A stretch of 64,000 nt of DNA from Variovorax paradoxus (GCF_030815975.1 NZ_JAUSXL010000002.1:5072501-5136500), one strand, 5' to 3'. Numbered from the stretch's first letter, positions 19,332 to 27,476 are shown. Numbers and translations: made by a program. The notes: generated by a model from the letters alone, not told the origin.

Positions 19332-20297
19332 ATGTCGCAACTCCGCTCGCTCGGCCGCTCCGGCCTCCTGGTCTCGCCGCTTGCCTTCGGCGGCAACGTG
19401 TTCGGCTGGACGGTGGACGAAGCCACCTCGTTCCGCCTGCTCGATGCGTGGCTCGAGGCGGGGTTCAACTTCGTCGACACCGCCGACGTCTATTCACGCT
19501 GGGTGCCGGGCCACACCGGCGGCGAGTCCGAGACCATCATCGGGAAATGGCTCAAGCAGAGCGGCAAGCGCAAGCGCGTGGTGCTCGCCACCAAGGTCGG
19601 CAAGCCCATGGGCGAAGGCAAGGCGGGCTTGTCGCCGGCCTACATCCGCGAAGCGGTGGAAGCCTCGCTCAAGCGCCTGCAGACGGACTTCATCGACCTG
19701 TACCAGTCGCACGACGACGATGCCGCCACTCCGCTGGAAGATTCGCTGCAGGCATTCGACGACCTGATCAAGGCCGGCAAGGTGCGCGCCATCGGCGCCT
19801 CGAATTTCAGCGCGCCGCGGCTGGCTGAGGCGCTCGACGTGTCGGAGCGGCTGGGCATTGCGCGCTACGAAAGCCTGCAGCCGCTCTACAACCTCTACGA
19901 CCGCGCGGTGTTCGAAGACGAACTGGAGCCGCTGTGCGTGAAGCGCGAGGTGGGCGTGATCAACTTCTATGCGCTGGCGGCCGGCTTCCTGACCGGCAAG
20001 TACCGCACCGAGGCCGACGCAACCAAGAGCGCCCGCGGCGCCAGCACCACCGGCAAGTACCTGAATCCGCGGGGCCTGCGCATTCTCGAAGCGCTCGACA
20101 AGGTGGCCCAGCAATACAACGCCAAGCCGGGCCAGGTGGCCATCGCGTGGCAGATCGCGCGCCCGTCGGTCACGGCGCCGATTGCCAGCGCAAGCTCCAT
20201 CGCCCAGCTGGAGGAACTCGTGGTTGCCACCCAGCTGAAGCTCGATGCCGGCACCATCCAGATGCTGGACCGGGCCAGCGCCGAAACCCCGGCCTGA
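19332..20297 (+). CDS. Aldo/keto reductase
   Basis: A 321-residue TIM-barrel NADPH-dependent oxidoreductase. The catalytic tetrad is visible: Asp and Tyr in FVDTADVYS, Lys in LATKVG and His in LYQSHDDD. The C-terminal cofactor-binding part includes RPSVTAPIASASSIAQLEE. It resembles the YajO/Tas-type subgroup that acts on aldehydes and ketones; the substrate cannot be inferred. It lies close behind the chromate transporter genes on the same strand, so it may share their transcript. Confidence 0.92.
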   Translation: MSQLRSLGRSGLLVSPLAFGGNVFGWTVDEATSFRLLDAWLEAGFNFVDTADVYSRWVPGHTGGESETIIGKWLKQSGKRKRVVLATKVGKPMGEGKAGLSPAYIREAVEASLKRLQTDFIDLYQSHDDDAATPLEDSLQAFDDLIKAGKVRAIGASNFSAPRLAEALDVSERLGIARYESLQPLYNLYDRAVFEDELEPLCVKREVGVINFYALAAGFLTGKYRTEADATKSARGASTTGKYLNPRGLRILEALDKVAQQYNAKPGQVAIAWQIARPSVTAPIASASSIAQLEELVVATQLKLDAGTIQMLDRASAETPA

Positions 20298-20330
20298 GAC
20301 GCGCATGCAACGGGCGGTTTCGAGCGCCGC

Positions 20331-20852
20331 TTAACCGTCGACCGGATTCAGCGGCGTCGAGAGAATGCGCTGATAGAACGCCACGTCGAGCCAGCGGCCG
20401 AACTTGAACCCGGCCTGCCGCACGGTGCCGGCATGCTCGAAACCCAGGCGTTCATGAAGCCCGATGCTGCCCGCGTTCGCGGCATCGATGGCGCCAACCA
20501 TGACATGCACGTCGCGCGCAACGGCTTCGGCAATGATCGCCTCCATGAGCGTGCGGCCGAGGCCCGCGCCGCGGTGACCCGCCTCGACGTACACCGAATG
20601 CTCCACGGTGTACTTGTAGGCCGGAAACGCGCGGAACGCGCCGTAGCTCGCGAACCCCAGCAGCTTGCCGCTGTCGTCTTCCGCTCCAATCACGGGAAAG
20701 CCGTTGGCGCGCTTGGTGGCGAACCACGCCACCATGCTCTCGGGCGTGCGCGGCTTGTAGTCGTACAGGGCCGTCGAATTGGCAATGGCCTCGTTGAGGA
20801 TGGCAAGGATGGCGCCCGCATGGGCTTCCTCGGTGCAGGGGACCAGGCGCAT
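20331..20852 (-). CDS. GNAT acetyltransferase, phosphinothricin/methionine-sulfoximine type
   Basis: A 173-residue GNAT protein. The segment AILNEAIANSTALYDYKPRTPES and the acetyl-CoA loop RGAGLGRTLMEAII, then VGAIDAANAGSIGLHERLGFEHAGTVRQAGFKFGRWLDVAFYQ, are the pattern of PAT/MddA-type L-amino-acid N-acyltransferases. These detoxify phosphinothricin, methionine sulfoximine or methionine sulfone. Substrate assignment is by family only. AAGGAA lies seven bases before the ATG at 20852. It is divergent from the XRE-cupin gene, with 46 bp between the start codons. Confidence 0.88.
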   Translation of the reverse strand: MRLVPCTEEAHAGAILAILNEAIANSTALYDYKPRTPESMVAWFATKRANGFPVIGAEDDSGKLLGFASYGAFRAFPAYKYTVEHSVYVEAGHRGAGLGRTLMEAIIAEAVARDVHVMVGAIDAANAGSIGLHERLGFEHAGTVRQAGFKFGRWLDVAFYQRILSTPLNPVDG

Positions 20853-20861
20853 GTTCGTTCC

Positions 20862-20890
20862 TTTCAGTCTGTCCAATATAGGAGAATAAT
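20862..20890 (+). promoter_or_regulatory. Possible promoter of the XRE-cupin gene, giving a leaderless mRNA
   Basis: TTTCAG (20862-20867) and AATAAT (20885-20890) are 17 bases apart. Transcription would start around 20897-20899, which coincides with the ATG at 20899, and no well-placed Shine-Dalgarno exists. The match is moderate and this is inference. Confidence 0.4.
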
Positions 20891-20892
20891 AA

Positions 20893-20904
20893 TCTCATAT
20901 GAGA
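20893..20904. promoter_or_regulatory. Perfect 12-bp palindrome over the XRE start codon
   Basis: TCTCATATGAGA is a perfect palindrome containing the ATG (20899-20901) of the XRE-cupin gene. Its position at the predicted transcription start makes it a candidate operator for the encoded regulator. A 12-bp palindrome can arise by chance, so confidence is low. Confidence 0.35.
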
Positions 20905-21486
20905 AACAATTCATCTCCGCCCGCCGAGGCCTCCGGGATCGACTCGCTCATCGCCAGCCGGCTGCTCACCTTGCGCCAGGCCAAGGCGCTGAGCCTTGCC
21001 GAGCTGGCCGAGCTTTCCGGCGTCAGCAAGGCCATGATCTCGAAGGTGGAGCGCGCGGAGAGCAGCCCGACGGCCGTGCTGCTGGGGCGGCTGGCTGCCG
21101 GCCTGGGCGTGCCGCTCGCGCAGTTGCTGACGGAGGACAAGGGCTCGCCGCGCCGGCTGCGCACCCGGGCCGAACAGGAGGTCTGGCGCGATCCCGAGGC
21201 GGGCTACCTGCGGCGGCAGGTTGCCGAGCGCGGTGCGAGCGGCGGCGTGGAGATGGTCGAGATCGAATTGCCCCGCTCGGCGCAGGTCGCCTATCCGCGC
21301 TGGAGCGGCAAGCCGTACCGGCAGTGCCTGTGGATGCTCGAAGGCGGGCTGCGGGTGGATTACGGCGACGAGCGCTTCGAACTCGCGCCCGGCGACTGCC
21401 TGGATTTCGGTGTCGACCGCCCGCTCGTCTTCAAGGCGCTCGGGCGCGCGGTCTGCCGCTACCTGCTGGTCGCATCCCCGGCATAA
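20899..21486 (+). CDS. XRE-family regulator with C-terminal cupin domain
   Basis: A 195-residue transcription regulator. Residues about 12-70 form an XRE helix-turn-helix (LLTLRQAKALSLAELAELSGVSKAMISKVERAE). The C-terminal half is a cupin barrel (RWSGKPYRQCLWMLEGGLRVDYGDERFELAPGDCLDF) expected to sense a small ligand. Such proteins often control the divergent neighbour; here that is the GNAT acetyltransferase, so control of that gene is a plausible inference. The start codon is inside a palindrome and a promoter-like sequence immediately precedes it. Confidence 0.9.
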   Translation: MRNNSSPPAEASGIDSLIASRLLTLRQAKALSLAELAELSGVSKAMISKVERAESSPTAVLLGRLAAGLGVPLAQLLTEDKGSPRRLRTRAEQEVWRDPEAGYLRRQVAERGASGGVEMVEIELPRSAQVAYPRWSGKPYRQCLWMLEGGLRVDYGDERFELAPGDCLDFGVDRPLVFKALGRAVCRYLLVASPA

Positions 21487-21596
21487 CGGCAGGGAAGCAG
21501 TAGGCAAGGTCCCACAGCGACTGGAGACGAAGGCCTGTGCCGGCCAGGGGGCCGCCCGGGATACTGCAAGGCATCAAAGCTTCCGGGGGAACAAGC

Positions 21597-21767
21597 ATGT
21601 CCTTTGCGCTCTACATGATCGGTTTTCTGATCTTCCTCGCCGGTGTCGCCTGGGGCGCCTCGGTGGCCGGCGTGCCCGATCTCTACATCGGCATCGGTGC
21701 ACTGATCATCCTGGGCATCGGCATCTTCAGCGCGGTGGCTCGCACGCGCAGCAAAGACCCCTCCTGA
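21597..21767 (+). CDS. Small two-span membrane protein, unknown
   Basis: A 56-residue protein, MSFALYMIGFLIFLAGVAWG at the start, with two hydrophobic segments (about 4-22 and 28-46) and a short basic polar tail. GGGGGA lies six bases before the ATG. No family function is known to me. It stands alone between the XRE-cupin gene and the convergent rlmB. Its membrane-protein composition and ribosome binding site support it as a real gene. Confidence 0.7.
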   Translation: MSFALYMIGFLIFLAGVAWGASVAGVPDLYIGIGALIILGIGIFSAVARTRSKDPS

Positions 21768-21808
21768 CCTCGTGCCGCGCCCCTGCCCAGGAGAACAGCG
21801 GCGCGGCC

Positions 21809-22555
21809 TCAGGCGCTGCGCTGCCGCATGGCCTCGTAGAGGCAGATCCCGCTGGCCACTGAAACATTCAGGCTCTCGACCGCGCCCGCCATCGGAATGC
21901 TCACGAGCTCGTCGCAGGTCTTGCGGGTGAGTTGGCGCATGCCCTCGCCCTCGGCGCCGAGCACCAGCGCCAACGGCCGCTTGAGATCGCTCTGGTAGAC
22001 GGTGCCGGGCGCATCGTCGCTCGTGCCGACGCACCAGATGCTGCGTTCCTTGAGTTCGTTCAGCGTGCGCGCCAGGTTGGTCACCATGAAGTACGGCACG
22101 GTTTCGGCGGCACCGCTCGCGACCTTGGCCACGGTGGCATTGATGCCGGCCGCATGGTCCTTGGGCGCGATCACCGCATGCGCCCCGGCGCCGTCGGCCA
22201 CGCGCAGGCAGGCGCCCAGGTTGTGCGGATCGGTGACGCCGTCGAGCACCAGCAGGAGCGGCACGGTGCCGGCCTCCTCGAGGCCCTCGAGCAGCTCGTC
22301 GAGCGAACGCACTTGCGCGATGGGCTCGACCCGCGCAGCCACGCCCTGGTGGCCATGGCTGCCGCTGAGCTTGGCGAGCCGCAGCCCGTCGGCCTCGACC
22401 AGCCGCACACCGGCTTCTTGGGCGCGCGCGATGAACTGTTTCATGCGCGCATCGCGCCGGCTGCTGTCGAACATCACTTCGAGCACCGATTTGGGCGCGG
22501 TCTTGATGCGCACGCCCACGGCATGGAAGCCGAAGATCACTTTGGGGGAAGACAT
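21809..22555 (-). CDS. rlmB: 23S rRNA (guanosine-2'-O)-methyltransferase RlmB
   Basis: A 248-residue SpoU-family enzyme with an N-terminal substrate-binding domain (FGFHAVGVRIK...VLEVMFDSSRRDARM) and a C-terminal knotted SAM-binding domain. The latter shows LLVLDGVTDPHNLGACLR, LALVLGAEGEGMRQLT and SIPMAGAVESLNVSVASGICLYEA. It methylates the 2'-O of a guanosine (2251 in E. coli) in the peptidyl-transferase region of 23S rRNA. Length is typical. The gene appears monocistronic. Confidence 0.95.
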   Translation of the reverse strand: MSSPKVIFGFHAVGVRIKTAPKSVLEVMFDSSRRDARMKQFIARAQEAGVRLVEADGLRLAKLSGSHGHQGVAARVEPIAQVRSLDELLEGLEEAGTVPLLLVLDGVTDPHNLGACLRVADGAGAHAVIAPKDHAAGINATVAKVASGAAETVPYFMVTNLARTLNELKERSIWCVGTSDDAPGTVYQSDLKRPLALVLGAEGEGMRQLTRKTCDELVSIPMAGAVESLNVSVASGICLYEAMRQRSA

Positions 22556-22601
22556 CCCCTGATTATCCCTACCCTGGCCGGCCCGGATCTTCAGGCGATC
22601 C

Positions 22602-23582
22602 TCAGGCGATGGGCAGGCCGCTCAGCGCTCGCGTGCGTTCGTCGTGCAATTGCTGCACCGCCAGCGCATTCGCATGCACCCGCGCGCTGTTGCCGGCGCT
22701 CTCCAGGTACTGGCAGGCGGCATGGCCCGCGGCGGCCTTTTCGTAGCGCGCGACCCAGGCATCGCGCACCGGCAGCTTCTCGGGCGACACGGGCCAGACG
22801 CCCGGCCGCGGCCGCATGTGCTCGCCGATGCCGATGCGCCAGGGCTTGGCGCTCAGGCGGGCGCGAAAGCAGTTCTGGTTGCGGCACATGCGCGCGTAGA
22901 CCTTGTCGACACCCAGCGCCTGGAAGCAGTCGGCCACCGCGATGTCGGCCGGGCTGAAGACGTCGTGCATCGCCAGCACGCGGAAGCCGGCCGGCGTGCG
23001 GTAGATGCGCAAATGCCAGTCGGGGTGCTGATGGACGAAGCGCCCGATGCGCCCGGCCGCGCGCTTCTCGGGCGCGGGATCGTCGCTGGCCTCGCCGCGC
23101 TTCTTGCGCAGGCCGATGCGGTAGGCGACGGCAAAGACCACGATGGCCGCGACCAGCCCGCCCAGCCAGGTCTTGGCGGTCCAGCCGCCGACGATGCCCG
23201 CGATCAGCGCGGGCACCAGCGCAAAGCCGAACACGCTGCCACGCAGCGGTTCGTCGAAATCGATGTCGACGAACAGCACGTCGGGCGTGTTGAGGCAGCG
23301 CGCGCCGTAGCTGTTGCGGGTGATGACGGTGTCGCCCTGCCGCTCGACGATTTCCTCGCGGATGGGCATGCCTTCGGCGCCGTTGTAGGCCAGCTTGCGC
23401 TCGCGGCGGTTGAGCTGCTCGCCGCCGGCGATGCGTTCGAAGGCCTCCCGCGTGCGCTGGTCGGCATGCGCCTGCGCGGCGATCGGGCTCTCGTCGGACC
23501 AGCCGTGGCGCCGCACGATGATCTGCTTGCCCGCCACCCGCTCCTGGATGCGGCCCTCGGCCCAGAACCGGGGAACGATCAT
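22602..23582 (-). CDS. Unknown membrane protein coupled to ABC ATPase
   Basis: A 326-residue protein I cannot assign. Two closely spaced hydrophobic segments (about residues 115-135 and 138-156) form a hairpin in the membrane, followed by a basic stretch (RKKRGEASDD). The N-terminal part is charged. The C-terminal part is soluble with several cysteines (MCRNQNCFRARL, AACQYLE) and the segment DWHLRIYRTPAGFRVLAMHD. Its ATG overlaps the TGA of the upstream ABC transporter ATPase gene (ATGA), indicating translational coupling. It does not look like an FtsX-type permease, which would have four spans and a large periplasmic domain. Confidence 0.75.
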   Translation of the reverse strand: MIVPRFWAEGRIQERVAGKQIIVRRHGWSDESPIAAQAHADQRTREAFERIAGGEQLNRRERKLAYNGAEGMPIREEIVERQGDTVITRNSYGARCLNTPDVLFVDIDFDEPLRGSVFGFALVPALIAGIVGGWTAKTWLGGLVAAIVVFAVAYRIGLRKKRGEASDDPAPEKRAAGRIGRFVHQHPDWHLRIYRTPAGFRVLAMHDVFSPADIAVADCFQALGVDKVYARMCRNQNCFRARLSAKPWRIGIGEHMRPRPGVWPVSPEKLPVRDAWVARYEKAAAGHAACQYLESAGNSARVHANALAVQQLHDERTRALSGLPIA

Positions 23583-24301
23583 GCCTGCAGCGAGGCCACC
23601 AGCACAGGCGTCGATTCGTTGAGCGCCATGCGGCCGGCCTCGATGGTGATGCGCCGTTCGCACTGGGCCGCAATGCCGCGGTCGTGGGTGACGAGCACGA
23701 GCGTGGTGCCGAGCTCGCGGTTGAGGTCGAACATCAGCTTCATGACCTGTTCACCGGTCGCGAAGTCGAGGCTGCCGGTGGGCTCATCGGCCAACAGCAG
23801 GGCCGGCTGCACCACGAAGGCCCGGGCCAGCGCCACGCGCTGCTGCTCGCCGCCCGAGAGCACCTTGGGATAGTGGCCCAGGCGCTGGCCGAGTCCGACG
23901 CGCCCGAGCATCTCGGTGGCGGCCTTGCGCGCGTCCTTGCGGTCGGCCAGTTCGAGCGGCAGCATCACATTCTCGAGCGCGCTCAGGTTGCCGAGCAGCT
24001 GGAAGCTCTGGAACACGAAGCCCACGCGCTGGGCGCGCAGCGCGGCGCGCTCGTCCTCGTCGATGGCGAAGATGTCATCGCCCGCCAGCCTGACAGTGCC
24101 GCGCGTGGGCGTGTCGAGCCCGGCGATGATCGACAGCAGCGTGCTCTTGCCCGAACCCGAGGCACCGACGATGGCGGCGGTTTCCCGCGCGCCCAGGGTG
24201 AAATCGATGTTCTGCAAAATGTCGAGCGTACCGGCCGAATCGGTCACGGACTTGAACACATGCTCGACAGCGACAATGGCATCAGACGGGGGTTGGGACA
24301 T
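23579..24301 (-). CDS. ABC transporter ATP-binding protein (LolD/YbbA-like)
   Basis: A 240-residue ATPase with Walker A GASGSGKST, signature LSGGEQQRVALARA, Walker B LLLADEPTGSLD and the switch His in LVTHDRG. The spacing and sequence match the LolD/MacB/YbbA group that powers lipoprotein or hydrophobic substrate extraction together with an FtsX-like permease. No such permease is adjacent; an unknown two-span membrane protein follows with an ATGA overlap. Its start codon lies on the complement of 24299-24301 and shares two base pairs with the ATG of divergent tesA. The tesA-ybbA pairing is conserved in many proteobacteria. Confidence 0.9.
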   Translation of the reverse strand: MSQPPSDAIVAVEHVFKSVTDSAGTLDILQNIDFTLGARETAAIVGASGSGKSTLLSIIAGLDTPTRGTVRLAGDDIFAIDEDERAALRAQRVGFVFQSFQLLGNLSALENVMLPLELADRKDARKAATEMLGRVGLGQRLGHYPKVLSGGEQQRVALARAFVVQPALLLADEPTGSLDFATGEQVMKLMFDLNRELGTTLVLVTHDRGIAAQCERRITIEAGRMALNESTPVLVASLQA

Positions 24302-24971
24302 GGAAAGGCTTTTCGTTTTGAAACGACGTGACTTTATCTTGAGCGCAGCGGCATTCGGCAGCGCAGGGGCTTGGACGGCGAGCCATGCCCAGGCCGCCGC
24401 GCCCGGCAAACCGGTCATCCTGGTGCTCGGCGATTCGCTGAGCGCCGAATACGGCCTGAAGCGCGGCGAAGGCTGGGTGCCCCTGCTCGAGAAGCGGCTC
24501 GCACAGCAGAAGATCCCGGCCACGGTGGTCAATGCCAGCATCAGCGGCGACACCAGCTCGGGCGGACGCGCCCGCTTTGCCTCGCTGCTGGCGCAGCACA
24601 AGCCCAGCCACGTGGTGGTCGAGCTGGGCGCCAACGACGCGCTGCGAGGCCTGCCGCTGCAGAACACCGAGGACAACCTGCTGCAGATCACCAAGGCCGC
24701 GCAGGCGGCCGGGGCCAAGGTGCTGATCGTCGGCATCCAGGTGCCGCCCAACTACGGCGGCGACTACACGCGGCGCTTCGAAGCCGTGTTCGGCAAGGTG
24801 GCCAGCGCCACCAAGGCGGCGCTGGTTCCGTTCCTGCTCAAGGGCGTGGCCGATGCGCCCGATGCGCTCGCGCTGTTCCAGGCCGATCGCATTCATCCGA
24901 CCGCCGCCGCGCAGCCGCAGTTGCTCGACAACGTATGGCCGGAGCTGCGCAAGCTGCTCGCGGCCAGGTAA
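24300..24971 (+). CDS. tesA: SGNH-family esterase/lysophospholipase (TesA-like), Tat-type signal
   Basis: A 223-residue periplasmic hydrolase. The SGNH blocks are clear: GDSLS (nucleophile Ser), the Gly block in ISGDTSSGG, GAND, and DRIHP (Asp-His). It cleaves acyl-CoA thioesters, lysophospholipids or aryl esters by family knowledge. The N-terminus KRRDFILSAAAFG with a weakly hydrophobic core and AQA cleavage site looks like a twin-arginine signal. The ATG at 24300 overlaps the divergent ATPase start. A TTG at 24318, nine bases after GGAAAGG, would start exactly at LKRRDF and may be the true start. Confidence 0.9.
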   Translation: MERLFVLKRRDFILSAAAFGSAGAWTASHAQAAAPGKPVILVLGDSLSAEYGLKRGEGWVPLLEKRLAQQKIPATVVNASISGDTSSGGRARFASLLAQHKPSHVVVELGANDALRGLPLQNTEDNLLQITKAAQAAGAKVLIVGIQVPPNYGGDYTRRFEAVFGKVASATKAALVPFLLKGVADAPDALALFQADRIHPTAAAQPQLLDNVWPELRKLLAAR

Positions 24972-24983
24972 GCCGACCGCAAC

Positions 24984-25025
24984 AAAAAAGCCGCTCCAGG
25001 CCCGGAGGCCTGCAGCGGCTTTTTT
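24984..25025. terminator. Bidirectional intrinsic terminator
   Basis: AAAAAAGCCGCT pairs with AGCGGCTTTTTT around a GC-rich inner stem (CAGGC/GCCTG), with T runs on both strands. It ends tesA on the plus strand and the small Lys-rich gene on the minus strand. Confidence 0.85.
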
Positions 25026-25046
25026 GTCGATAGCCTTGATTTCGGA

Positions 25047-25250
25047 TCAACCGTTCTTGGTCGGCAGATCGGGCACCGTCGGCGGATCGCGTTCGAGCGA
25101 GGCCACGTCGGTTTCCGGGTCACCCGGGGCCAGGCCGTCGCTGCTTGGCGAGAGCTTGCGATTGGCCTTTTCGCGGAGCTTCTCTTCCTTTTTCTTCTTC
25201 TTGGCCAGCTCCTTCTGGCGCTTTTCGTAGCCGTAATTGGGTGTTGCCAC
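25047..25250 (-). CDS. Small Lys/Glu-rich protein, unknown
   Basis: A 67-residue very basic N-terminal, acidic C-terminal protein (ATPNYGYEKRQKELAKKKKK...). The first half is likely helical. I chose the GTG at 25250 because GGAGAG lies five bases before it and similar proteins begin ATPNYGYEKRQKE; an ATG at 25277 is upstream of this site. The function is unknown; nucleic-acid binding is conceivable from charge alone. It is transcribed toward the shared terminator with tesA. Confidence 0.75.
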   Translation of the reverse strand: MATPNYGYEKRQKELAKKKKKEEKLREKANRKLSPSSDGLAPGDPETDVASLERDPPTVPDLPTKNG

Positions 25251-25362
25251 TGTTCTCTCCTTGAACGAGGCAGTCAAAGCGACTGCGTGTCATCCAACTG
25301 TAAGCGATAACGGTGCACCCAAAGCCGCGCAGCGGTCGGCCTCTGCATCCGGAAAACTTCGC

Positions 25363-26556
25363 TTACATCCGCGCGAGCGCCTGCTGCAGGTCGGCCCGCA
25401 GGTCTTCCACATCCTCCAGCCCGACCGAGAAGCGCACCAGCGTGCCCTTGTGGGGCCAGCGCGCCACGCTGGCATCGCGCATCAGGCCGATGTCGTAGGG
25501 CACCACGAGGCTCACCGGGCCGCCCCACGAATAGCCGAGGCGGAACAGGTTCAGGCTGTCGCAGAAGCGGTCGACCTGCTCGGTGCTGTAGCGCTCGTCG
25601 AACACGATCGAGAACAGGCCCGCGGCCAGGTCGGCGCCGCCGCACAGTGCACGCCAGTTCGCATGGCCGGGCGACTCCTCGAGCGCAGGATGCAGCACCT
25701 GCGCGACCTCTTCGCGGCCGCCGAGCCAGCGCGCCAGCTCGCGCGCCGAACGGTCGTGCGCGGCATAGCGCAACCCGATGCTCGGCAGCGACCGCAGCAG
25801 AGTTTCCACATCGCCGACGCCGACGCCGAAGCCCGTGCGCATGTGCGTGAGCTTGAGCGCGCGATGCAGCCGCTCGTCGCGCGTGACGACGCTGCCCATC
25901 AGCACATCGCCGCCGCCGCTCGGGTATTTGGTGAGCGCGTGAACCGAGATGTCCACGCCCTGCCCGCTGCCGTTGAAATCGAAGGGGGCGAATGCCAGGC
26001 CCGCGCCCCAGGTGTTGTCCAGCGCCGTCACCACGCCGCGCGCACGGCAGGCTTTCACCAGCGCCGGCAGGTCGGGAAACTCCATCGTCACCGAGCCCGC
26101 GGCCTCGAGCCACACCAGCCGCGTGCGCTCCGAGAGCTTGGCGGCCAGATCGGACGGGTTCATCGCGTCGTACATGCGGTGCGTGATGCCGAAGTTGGCC
26201 AGTTCGCCGGTCGCCAGCGCCTTGTTGGGGCCGTAGGCGTTGTCGGGAATCAGCACCTCGTCGCCGCTCTTCAGGAAGGCGAAGGAAACCAGCGAAATGG
26301 CGGCCAGCCCGCTCGGCACCAGCAGGCACTCGGTGCCGCCTTCGAGGGTCGCCAGGCGCTCCTCGAGCGTGAAGGTGGTCGGCGTGCCGTGCAGGCCGTA
26401 GGTGTAGCCGGCCTTGGTCTTCCAGTCGCGCGCGCGCATGGCGGCCACGTCGGCAAAGAATACCGTCGAGGCCTTGTAGATGCCAGGCTGCGGCGCGGCG
26501 AAGTTGGCGGGCGGCGTGTAGGGATGATGGATCAGGGTCGTGGAGGGCTTGCTCAT
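25363..26556 (-). CDS. metC: Cystathionine beta-lyase
   Basis: A 397-residue PLP enzyme of the Cys/Met metabolism family. Visible are YTYGLHGTPTTFTLEERLATLEGG near the N-terminus, the cofactor-contacting VTALDNTWGAG, and the lysine loop VHALTKYPSGGGDVLMGSVV. C-terminal LGYSWGGPVSLVVPYD is the MetC-specific variant. It cleaves cystathionine to homocysteine, pyruvate and ammonia in methionine synthesis. The start MSKPSTTLIHHPY was chosen over a much longer open frame because similarity begins there. It is divergent from the AraC gene across 41 bases. Confidence 0.92.
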   Translation of the reverse strand: MSKPSTTLIHHPYTPPANFAAPQPGIYKASTVFFADVAAMRARDWKTKAGYTYGLHGTPTTFTLEERLATLEGGTECLLVPSGLAAISLVSFAFLKSGDEVLIPDNAYGPNKALATGELANFGITHRMYDAMNPSDLAAKLSERTRLVWLEAAGSVTMEFPDLPALVKACRARGVVTALDNTWGAGLAFAPFDFNGSGQGVDISVHALTKYPSGGGDVLMGSVVTRDERLHRALKLTHMRTGFGVGVGDVETLLRSLPSIGLRYAAHDRSARELARWLGGREEVAQVLHPALEESPGHANWRALCGGADLAAGLFSIVFDERYSTEQVDRFCDSLNLFRLGYSWGGPVSLVVPYDIGLMRDASVARWPHKGTLVRFSVGLEDVEDLRADLQQALARM

Positions 26557-26597
26557 GGCCCCGATGCTAGCGCGGCGTTCCGCCGCACAATGCGCCG

Positions 26598-27476
26598 ATG
26601 GGCAACAGCCTGTTTTCCTCCAGAGCCACGGCCATGCAGCAGCTGACGCGACTGCCCTCGCCTTGCCTGCGGCCCTATGTGCGGCTGATGTGGGCCTCGG
26701 CCCCCGCGGGCGCGGCCGCCGAGCAGCCGGGCGCGCGCGAGCATGTGCTGCCCACCGGCGGCATGCACCTGGTGTTCCGGCTCGCCGGACCGCCGCTGCG
26801 CTTGTTCCGCGACGACGCCGATGCGCACGGCTACACGGTGGGCTACGCCATGGTGGGCGGGAGCCGCTGCGGGTTTTTCGTGCGTGACGTGTCGGTCGAG
26901 ACGCGCTCGGTCGGCGTGATGCTGCAACCAGGCGCGGCCAGGGCGCTGCTCGGCGCACCGGAAGACGCGCTGGCCGAGCGCCACACGCCGCTCGAAGCGC
27001 TCTGGGGTGCGGACGCCGGCTTCGCGCTCGAACAGCTCCACGGCACCGACTCCCTGGCGCGCCAGCTCGCGATCCTCGATGCCCTGCTGAGCGCGCGCCT
27101 GTCCGCCTCCGTGGTGCATGGCCTGGACCCCGCGGTGGCGCACGCGCTGGCCGGCCTGTCAGGCGCCGGCAACAACGCGAAAGCCGGCGCGATCCGCGAA
27201 CTGGTGAAGCAAAGCGGCTACAGCCACCGGCGCTTCATTGCACTCTTTCGCGGCATGACCGGCATCGCGCCCAAGCAGTACGCGCGCATGCTGCGCTTCG
27301 ACCGCGTGATCGGGCAGTTCGCACTGGATCCGACCCAGCCCTGGGTCGAGCTGGCACTGGATGCCGGCTACAGCGACCAGGCGCACTTCAGCCGCGAATT
27401 CCTTGCGATCGCCGGCATGTCGCCCGAGGCCTACCGGCGCACTGCCCCGACGTCCTCGCGCCACGTGCGGGTCTGA
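26598..27476 (+). CDS. AraC-family transcriptional regulator
   Basis: A 292-residue regulator. The N-terminal part (LRPYVRLMWAS...REHVLPTGGMHLVFRLAGPP) is the sensor module seen in AraC proteins with a DUF6597-type domain. The C-terminal hundred residues form the double helix-turn-helix (IRELVKQSGYSHRRFIALFRGMTGIAPKQYARMLRFDRVI and LALDAGYSDQAHFSREFLAIAGMSPEAYR). The start is uncertain: ATG 26598 or ATG 26634 (MQQLTRLPSP), neither with a strong ribosome binding site. The target may be the VOC gene 90 bases downstream on the same strand. Confidence 0.88.
   Translation: MGNSLFSSRATAMQQLTRLPSPCLRPYVRLMWASAPAGAAAEQPGAREHVLPTGGMHLVFRLAGPPLRLFRDDADAHGYTVGYAMVGGSRCGFFVRDVSVETRSVGVMLQPGAARALLGAPEDALAERHTPLEALWGADAGFALEQLHGTDSLARQLAILDALLSARLSASVVHGLDPAVAHALAGLSGAGNNAKAGAIRELVKQSGYSHRRFIALFRGMTGIAPKQYARMLRFDRVIGQFALDPTQPWVELALDAGYSDQAHFSREFLAIAGMSPEAYRRTAPTSSRHVRV

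Noticed and set aside
25251..25362. Possible SAM or other riboswitch near metC
   Set aside because: This region is downstream of metC, and the metC leader side has only 41 bases to the divergent AraC gene, too short for a riboswitch.
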